NCBI GenBank assembly: GCA_026770585.1
Contig: MU646317.1
Coordinates: forward strand, 94,301 to 117,499
Direction: 5' to 3'
Length of the DNA stretch: 23,199 nucleotides
From: Baffinella frigidus
Taxonomy: Eukaryota; Cryptophyceae; Cryptomonadales; Baffinellaceae
This document shows positions 11,821 to 20,800 of this stretch, piece after piece. Position 1 is the first letter of the stretch; each line of letters opens with the position of its first letter. The notes below the pieces were generated by a model. It searched no databases and was not told the origin of the DNA. It was given only the letters and a program-made list of their open reading frames with translations. The position numbers and the translations under genes are program-made.

Positions 11821-14800
11821 CTCCAAACGATAATCCCTGAACCTCGGTGCCCTTCGCTAAGCCCTAAACACTAGACCCTAAACCCTAAACCCTAAACCCT
11901 AAACCCTAAACCCTAAACCCCAAAAAACGAATGAAAATGAAAAATAAAATAAAATAAATAAACGATGAACCCTAACCCAGATGCTGCCGTTCGTGGTGAA
12001 GGATGCCTCGTACGAGGCTACGGAGAAGGACATCAACGAATTCTCTGACCAGGTCTGACCCTACGCCCGAAACCCTGAACCCTCAACGTTCAACCCTGCA
12101 ACCCGAAACTCTACACTCTAAACTCAAAACCCTAAACCCCAAACGCTAACCCCGAAAGCCTGACCCCTCAAACACCCGGCAGGGGCTGCGCACGCTGGTC
12201 TTCGCGGGCCGGATGCTGGAGCAGGTCTGAACCCCAAACTCTAAACACTAAACACTAAATACTCAACCCTAAACCCTAAACCCTAAACCCTAAACCCTAA
12301 ACCCTAAACCCTAAACCCCAACCCCCAAACTCCAAACCCTAAACCCTTAACTCTAAACCCTAAACCCTAAACCAGAAAGAGTACGATGAGTGGAACAAGC
12401 GCTTCCAGGATGCCAGCCTCCAGGTCACACCTAAACCCAGAAACCCAGAAACCCAGAAACCCAGAAACCCAGAAACCTAGAAACCCGAAAGCAAGACTAG
12501 GAGGTCAGCCTCCAGGTGACGAGCCCCCAAACGCTGAAACCCGAAATTCTCCTCGACCTTAAACCCCGAGTCCTTAACTCCAACTCCAAACCTTTAGGCC
12601 TAAACCCTGAATTCTCCTGAGGCCTGAACCGTAAACGCTAACCCCGCAAGCAGGCGTCGGGGCGGGAAGAGGCAATGCGCCTGCTGGCCTCTCAGCTGGA
12701 AGAGGCGCACACGGAGCTCGGCCGGTAACCCGCATCCGCCAAAATCGCTCAACCTCCCGCCTTGATTTGATCCACTTTGGACGGCCCCATCAAGACACCC
12801 GAAACCCTGCACCCGAAACCCGGGTTGGGTTTCGTAAGTTGCCGAGAGAGAAAAATGTACAACCCCGTCAACTTACCACCGCGCCAGAGTCTTGAAAGGG
12901 GTCGCCAAAAGTCAATTTTCCCTCAAGGCAGTGGCTTTCACAAGTCAACAAGCGCACTGAGATGCGCTTTCGATTGAATGGACCCCCTCGAATACTCTGG
13001 CGTGGTAACCGGGAAATCCGACCGCAGGGAAACGGCGCTGGTCGACGGGTCTGTCCCGACGCAGCGCATCCTCCGCCTGCACGGCGTCACCGCCCTCGAG
13101 GATAAGCTCCAGGTACCAAACGGGGGGGGCGTTTCGTACGAGCGCCTACTTTAGATTTTAAATAGTACCACGATGCACCCCTAAAACACTTTTGGGGGAG
13201 GATTCAGTAGCGGCGGAAGCCTGGGCTTGCACAGCGTCACCGCTCCCAAGGACAAACTCCAGGTACCAAACGGTCCCGACGATTAGTACGCACGCGTACA
13301 TTTAGATTTTAATTAGTACCACGATGCACCCCTAAAACCCTTTTGGGGGAGGATTCTAGTAGCAAATCCCTAACCCCGAATCCCCTAAACCCTCACCCCC
13401 AAACCCGAAGCCAGGAGAGGGTGGGGGGGTGCATCCCCCGACCCTCAACCCTGAAAAGTTGACGTTTTTGTACCAGAACCGTCAACTTTCACCAATGTTT
13501 TATTATTTCCTTGGCCAACTTCTCCGCACACTGCTCTAACCCTCAAAACCTCCCACACGAGAATGCTAAAGGGGCCTATTTAAAACTGATTTGCTTTTAA
13601 AAGTGGGCATTTGTGTAGTAACTTTCGTTGATTGGTCACGTAACTCTGCGAAATTAAAACAGTCGCGAGGTTGGAACACCCTTTCCTGGTACAAATATTT
13701 ACAACGCCACATGTAAATAGGATGCTCCAGCATTCTCGAGTGGTCTTGCTGGAGCGGGTGGGGGAGTGCATCGCGGGATCCGATCTGTAAAGCGACTCGT
13801 TTGTAATGCGACTCGTTTGTAAAGCCACACACCCGAAACCAGGAGCGGGTGGGGGAGTGCATCGCGGGATCTGTAAAGCGACTCGTTTGTAAAGCCACAA
13901 ACCCCGAAATCAGGAGAGGGTGAGGGAGTGCATCGCCATGATGAGAAAGTAACCCTCAAAACCTGTTGCAGGAGCGAGTGGGGGAGTGCATCGCACAGCT
14001 GGCGAAAGCGATGATCAAGATCTGGGTGCTCACGGGGGACAAGCTCGAGACCGCCGTCAACATCGGGTATCCACTTTTGCCAGTGTCCACAACTTTTGCC
14101 GTCCATAACTTTTGCCGTTGCTAACAACGTCCACATCGGGTATCCACTTTTGCCGTTGTTACCGTCCACATCCCGTGTGTTGACTTTCACCGTTGTATCG
14201 GTGCGGTTGTCTGAACCGAACCGAATCCAACCCCCAGCCCCTAAACCCCTAAACCCCCCACCTCTAACCCCTCAACCCCAAACCCTCAACCCCAAACCCT
14301 GAACCCCTAAACCCCAAACCCCAACCCCTAAACCCAAACCCTAAACCCCTAACTCTGAAACGGTGGACAGGTACGCAACGGCGCTGCTCTCGACAGAAAT
14401 GGAGCCATTGCTCCGCATCTGTACCCCCCAATCCCCAAACCCGAAACCCCAAACCCTAAATCCCAAACCCTAAACCCCAAACCCCAAACCTCAAACCTCA
14501 AACCTCAAACCCGAAACCAGGCCACGAAGATATCATGCGACCCGGGTCATCGTACCGCACGGCGACGGGAGTGGAGCAGTGTCTGGCAGGGGCGCTCGAC
14601 CACGCGGCCGACGGCGACATCGAACGTACCCCCCAAACCCTAACCCCTAACCCGTAAACCCTAAACCCCAAACCCCAAACCTTAAACCTTAAACCCTAAA
14701 CCCTAAACCGCCTCTCTCTGTAAAGCAACTCTCTCTCGACACTAAACCCTAACCCCTAAACCCCAAACCCTAAACCCTGAACCCTGAACCCTAACCCTCA

Positions 14801-17800
14801 CCCCAAACCCTTAGCCCTAAACCTTAAACCCCAAACCCCACACCCCACACCCCACACCCCAAACCCCAAACCCCAAAGCTCAAACCCGAAAGCAGGACTG
14901 GAGGCGACGTGCAACCAGGGGCGGAATCTGGTGGGGGGGGAGTCGTTGCTAGGCGGGCTGTGCGACCGGATGGCGGTAACCCCCAAACCCTAACCCCTCA
15001 ACCCAAACCCCTAAACAACGAACAAGATACACTGAACAATGAAAAACATACAAAAGCCAAAAAACAATAAAAAATAAAACAATAGACAATAAATAGTAAA
15101 TAATAAATGATAAATAATAAACAATAAACCGGCGGGGCGGACGACGGACACCGAAAGCCGAAAACCGAAACCCGAACGCAGGCGCTGCGAGTACGGGAGG
15201 GGGCGGGGCGCACGACCGAAACGAGGACCGAATTTCTGGTGATCGAGAGCAGGCTGCGCGAGGCCCTTCTCAAGGAACGCGTCCGACAGCGCATCGTCGA
15301 GCTCTGCGAGGTCCCTCATCAATTCACCAACTCTCTCGAACACACATATAGCCCCCCCCCAGCCCCAACGTATAGTGTGTGCCTCCCAGGCTCAGCCTGA
15401 CCCTAACACCCAAATCCCAAACCCCCACCGCCTCCCCCGCCTCTCCCTGGTGACATCAGTCGAGCGGCCGGGGGGCTGAGCGCTGGTCATCCCTGGGATA
15501 GCAGAACCCTATCCCTAGAGACCCTCTACCCCAACCCCCAACCCCCAACCCCCAGCCATGACGTTGCACTTGCAGGAACCCAGAAGGCTACACCCTCTCC
15601 CACCTGACGTCAGTCGAGCTCTGCGAGGGATGTGGGTCCCTCCAAGGTTATGAGCCTAGGTCACCTCCTCGAGGTGAGGTTCTCCTTGCTGACCCCCAAT
15701 GACTCCCTCAGGTGACATCAGTCGAGCGGCCGGGGGGCTGGGCGCTGGTCATCGACGGCCCGTGCCTCCGCGCGGTACACCCGAAACCCTACACCCTACA
15801 CCCTACACTCTACACCCTACACCCTACACTCTACACCCTACACCCTACACCCTACACCCTACACCCTACACCCTACACCCCAATCCCTAAACCCCTGCTC
15901 CGATAAACCCTGAACCCTCAACCCTAAACCATAAACCCTAGACCCTAAACGCCGGAGCCGAAACGGGTACAGGCGATGCAACCGGACCTGCGGCTGCACT
16001 TCCTGCAAGTGGGGCTGCGCTGCAAGGCGGTGCTCTGCGCGCGCGTCACCCCCTCTCAGAAGGCCCAGGTCCGTACACTACCCCTCAGAGTAAGGGGGTT
16101 AGGGATTAGGGATTAGGGTTTAGGGTTATGGAGGGGCCGGAGGCGCGGGTGTCAAGAAGAACCCTAACCCTAACCCCAAACCCTTAACCCCAAACCCTAA
16201 TCCCCAACCCCGAAACCAGGTGCTGCTCCTGGTCAAGGAGAACGTGCACGACCAGGTCTCCCAACCCTACACCCCAAACCCCAAACCTTAAACTGTGAAC
16301 CCTGAACCCTAAACTCTGAACCCTAAACCCTGAACCCTAAACCCTGAACCCTGAACCCTGAACCCTGAACCCTGAACCCTAAACCCTGAACCCCAAACTG
16401 CAAACCATAAACTATGAACCATCAACCCCAAACCCCAAATCCTAAACCCTCAACCCCGAAACCATAAACCATAAACCATAAACTCGAACCCCTCAACCCT
16501 GAACCCCAAACCCGAAACGCGAATCCAGGTGACGCTCGCCATCGGCGACGGGGCAAACGATGTCTCGATGATCCAGGTTTCAACCCTAAACCCGCCCATC
16601 ATTAAGGTTTGAATCCTAAATCCTGAGCCCTAAACCCCTAAAAATCCAAACCCAAAAACCCAAAACACAAAACACAAAACACAAAACCCAAAACCCAAAA
16701 CACAAATCCAAAAAAACCAAAACCAAAACCCAAAAACCAAAACCCAAAACCAAAACCCAAAACCTCAAGACCCAAAACCCAAAACCCAAAACCCAAAACC
16801 CAAAACCCAAAACCCAAAACCCAAAACTCTCAGGGCAGGCGGCGCGCGTGCCTGAGAACCTGATCTCATGCTCACAACCTGCTCCGATAAACCTTAAACC
16901 CTAAAGCGCTACGCCCCAAAACGCCTACAGGCGGCACACGTGGGTATCGGGATCCGGGGGAAAGAGGGGCAACAAGCCGTGCTGGCCTCGGACTATGCCC
17001 TCCCGCGCTTCGCCTATTTGGAACGGTACACCCTAAACCCAAAACCTTAAACCTTAAACCCTAAAACCCAAACCCTAAACCCTAAACTGTAAAGAACCCC
17101 TCTCTAAACCCGAAACCCTGAACCCTGAACCTGAAACCCGAAATCATGAGACACGAAAGCTGACACCTGACACCCTGAACCTGAAACCTGAAGCCCGAAC
17201 GCTGAAACCCGAAGCCCTGAATCCTTGCCCCTAACCCGAAACCACACGCAGGTTGCTGCTGGTCCACGGGCGATGGGACTACAACAGAATCGGGACAATG
17301 GTTTGCTACTTCTTCTACAAGGCGAACGTCATGTCTCTCACTCTCCTGTGGTACACCCGAAAAGCTCAACCCTAAACGCCTGCTCCTCAACCCTGAACCC
17401 TGAACCCTACACCCCTGAACCCTCAACCCTCAACCCGTGTCTCTCTCACCCTTCTCTGGTGCGCGCCCTCGCCACCCCCACGTCTGGTGCGCGCCCTCGC
17501 CACCCCCACGCAGAACGCTACAGGGAACACCTTCGAACCGGGGTTGGATCCTTTTCTTGGTTTTGCCCGGGGATGGTCACGTTACCACAGAGCGGACTTC
17601 GAAGAGATTTTGAATAACCCGTAGGGACATATGGGGGTTCCTACGGATAAGGTAACGGAAACTCGGCCCGATTTGGGCCGAAAATCCCTTCGTAGCCCGC
17701 TGTGTGGGATGGTCACGTTACTTGCACGGATATTCGGGAATCGGGACCATGATGTGCCACTTCTTCTACAAGGCCATCGGCATGTCGCTTGCCCTCCTCT

Positions 17801-20800
17801 GGTACACCCTACAAGCTCAACCCTAAATGCCTTCTCCTCAACCCTGAACCCTGAACCCTCCACCCCTAAACCCTAAACCCTAAACCCTAAACCCTAAACC
17901 CTAAACCCTAAACCCTGACCCCTAAACCCCTACACCCTAAATTCCCAAACCCCAAACGCTAAGCCGAAAGCCTCAAGCAGGTACGGATTCGACAACGCCT
18001 TCTCCGCCCAGCCGCTCTACGACGACGGTTACCAGGTCTCCCCCAAACCCCAGACCCTCAACCATAAACCCTAAACCCTAAACCCTAAACCCTAAACCCC
18101 AAACCCTAAACCATATCCCCAAACCGCAAACCGCAAAGCGCAAAGGGCAAACCGCAAACCCGGACGCAGGCGCTGTATTCGGTGATCTTCACGGCGACGC
18201 CCTGCATGTTTTTCGCGATCCTCGACCGCGACATCGAGGTATACCCTAAACCCTAAATACTAAATACTAAATACTAAATACTAGATACTAAGCCAGGTCT
18301 CCGTGCTTTACAATAAATGCCTCACACAACCCCTGTCCCCCCTAAACCCTCAATCCTACACCCTAAACCCTACACGCTATCACCTAAAATTCTAAAACTG
18401 GGACATCGAGGCAAGCCCTCGTCTCGCTCAGCCCTAAATGCTACAGGGGTTAATCCCTCAACACCAAAACAGGCGGGACGTCCTGCGCTCACACCCAGAG
18501 CTATACATGTACTCCACGGGACAGAACAACCTCATTTTAACATACGACCGTCTTATGATCGCAGATGACCCCCTTATTATCACGCGACGCCGTCAGCCGA
18601 CCCCCTTACATATCCGCGACCCCCGGATTTCTTCTGACGGTGTAGTAAAAACGGCCGTCTATTTTTACCCAGGCGGACGTGCTGCGCTCGCACCCGGAGC
18701 TGTATTCCACGGGGCAGAACAACCTCGTGTTGAACATACGACCGCCTTATTAATCGCAGATGACCCCCTTATTATATACAGCTGACCCACTTAAATACCC
18801 GAGACCCCCATTTTTTCTGCTGACGGTGTAGTAAAACTGTCCGTCTATTGTTGGGCAGGCGGATGTGCTGCGCTCGCACCCGGAGCTGTATTCCACGGGG
18901 CAGAACAACCTCATGTTCTCTGCGCATCGATACTTCATCTTTGTCTTCGGTACACCCTAAACCCTAAACCCTAAACCCTAAACCCTAAACCCTAAACCCT
19001 AAACCCTAAACCCTTGACCCCTACACCCTGAACACTACAAATCTACTCCACTAGCCAGAACAACCGATTCGCACCCCGTACACGCTAATCCCTAAACCCT
19101 ACACCCTAAACCCTAAACCCTAAATCCTGAGACTCCAAACCTACAGTCAACCATGAAGCCAAAACCCAAAACCCAAAACCTAATCCCGAATCGTCAAACC
19201 TAAACCGAAACACCTACCTAAACCCCGAAACCACTAACCCCAAAACACCTAAACCCCGAAACCCGAAACCACTAACCCCGAAACCCCAAACCCCAAACCC
19301 TAAAACCTAAAACCCAAACCCCAGGGTCGCTGTTCCACTCTGCGATGCTCTACTACCTCTCGATCGAGACGGTCGACCCTACACCCTACACCCCATACCC
19401 CACACCCCAAACCCTCAACCCTGCACCCTACACCCTACACCCTAAGCACTTCTCCCTCAACCCTAAACCCTAAAAGCTAAACCCTAAATTCTCATCCCGA
19501 AACCCGAAAACCAAAAACCTAAACTCTAAACTCTAAACCCGAAACCCGAAACCCGAAGCCCGAAACCTCAAACCCTTCTCCCAAAACCTTAAACCGTAAA
19601 ACCTAAACCCGAAACCCGGAACCAGATCGACCGGAACGTTGGAAACGTGGACGGCAAGTCCTTCGGCATGTGGTCTGCACCCTAAATACTAAATACTAAA
19701 CATTAAACCCTGAACATCAAACCCTGAACACTAATCACTAATCACTAAATTCCACACCCACACCCCTAAACCATAAATCCCAACCCCAAACCCCGAAATC
19801 CTAAACCCAAAATCCAAAATCCAAAACCCAAAACCCAAAACCCTCCACTCCAAACCCAAAACCCTCAACCCTAAAACCCAAACCCTAAACCCTAAACCCA
19901 AACCCAGGTCAATGGGAACGATCACGATGACCAACGTCATCACGACGGCCGCGGTACTTTTGGGGTTTTGGCCACTTTTGGGTTTCTGGGGTTCAGGGTT
20001 CAGGGTTCAGGGTTCAGGGTTGGGTTGAGGGCTTAGGGTTTAGGGTTTACAGTCCTGGCCCGCTGCAGCATCTCTTACTCCCGCCCTAGGGGGGCTGCGC
20101 CCCTGGGAAGGCGGCATCGGCCCCGAAACCTGAAACTCTGAACCCAACCCCCGACATTGTTCACCTGAAGCCCTCTCCCGTCGTTGATTCGACCTTTCAA
20201 TTTCAGTTGGGAGCATCACAAATCTGTTGTGTATCTTAAGACTTCCAACGCCCAAGATAAAGATGGATGTGCTATTTTAGGAATATAAACAAGGTTGAGA
20301 TGAGTGTATTTACCCACAGATTCTTTTACGCTCCGAGATTGATTTCTCGCTCGCTCCCACTCTCGAAAACTTACGTTTCGACAACTTAGGCTGGTAGCCA
20401 ACCCTAAACCCTAAACACTGAACAATTTAAGTTAATTTAATTCGATTCAAACGATTTAATTTAATTCAAATCCGAAACAGTTGGTCATGTGCCTCCTCAC
20501 AAAATCGTGGTGCTTCTTCCCCTGGGGTGTTGGCTTTCAGGGGTTTGGGTATTAACCAAGTCGTTGTGCAGACCCCTACACACTAGACAAAAAATAATTA
20601 AAAATAATAAATAATTAACCAAGTGGTGATGTGCCTGTTGACACCACGTGGTCGTGGTGCTTCTCCCACTGGAGGGGTATACCGTTTTGGGGTTAGATAT
20701 TTTCCAGAGAGTTTACGGGGTTGGATAACAACCAAGCCGAGCTGCAAAACCACAAACCCCAAACCCCAAACAGGTCGTGATGTGCACTAGACATTACATA

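Noticed and set aside
13415-13994. CRISPR-like array (five repeats with spacers)
   Set aside because: Spacing is irregular, repeats are copies of a coding exon start with an acceptor, and the genome is eukaryotic.
13566-14190. Minus-strand open frames up to 163 residues
   Set aside because: Antisense to the exon-29 copy series; the repeated peptide is the complement of the duplicated unit.
15045-15135. AATAAA poly(A) signals
   Set aside because: Many occur in low-complexity AT tracts within introns, well before the last exon.
17726-17801. Alternative TM5 exon
   Set aside because: Reads well, but the first third and an in-phase acceptor are missing, so skipping to it would delete LLLVHGRW; kept as a relic unless RNA shows otherwise.
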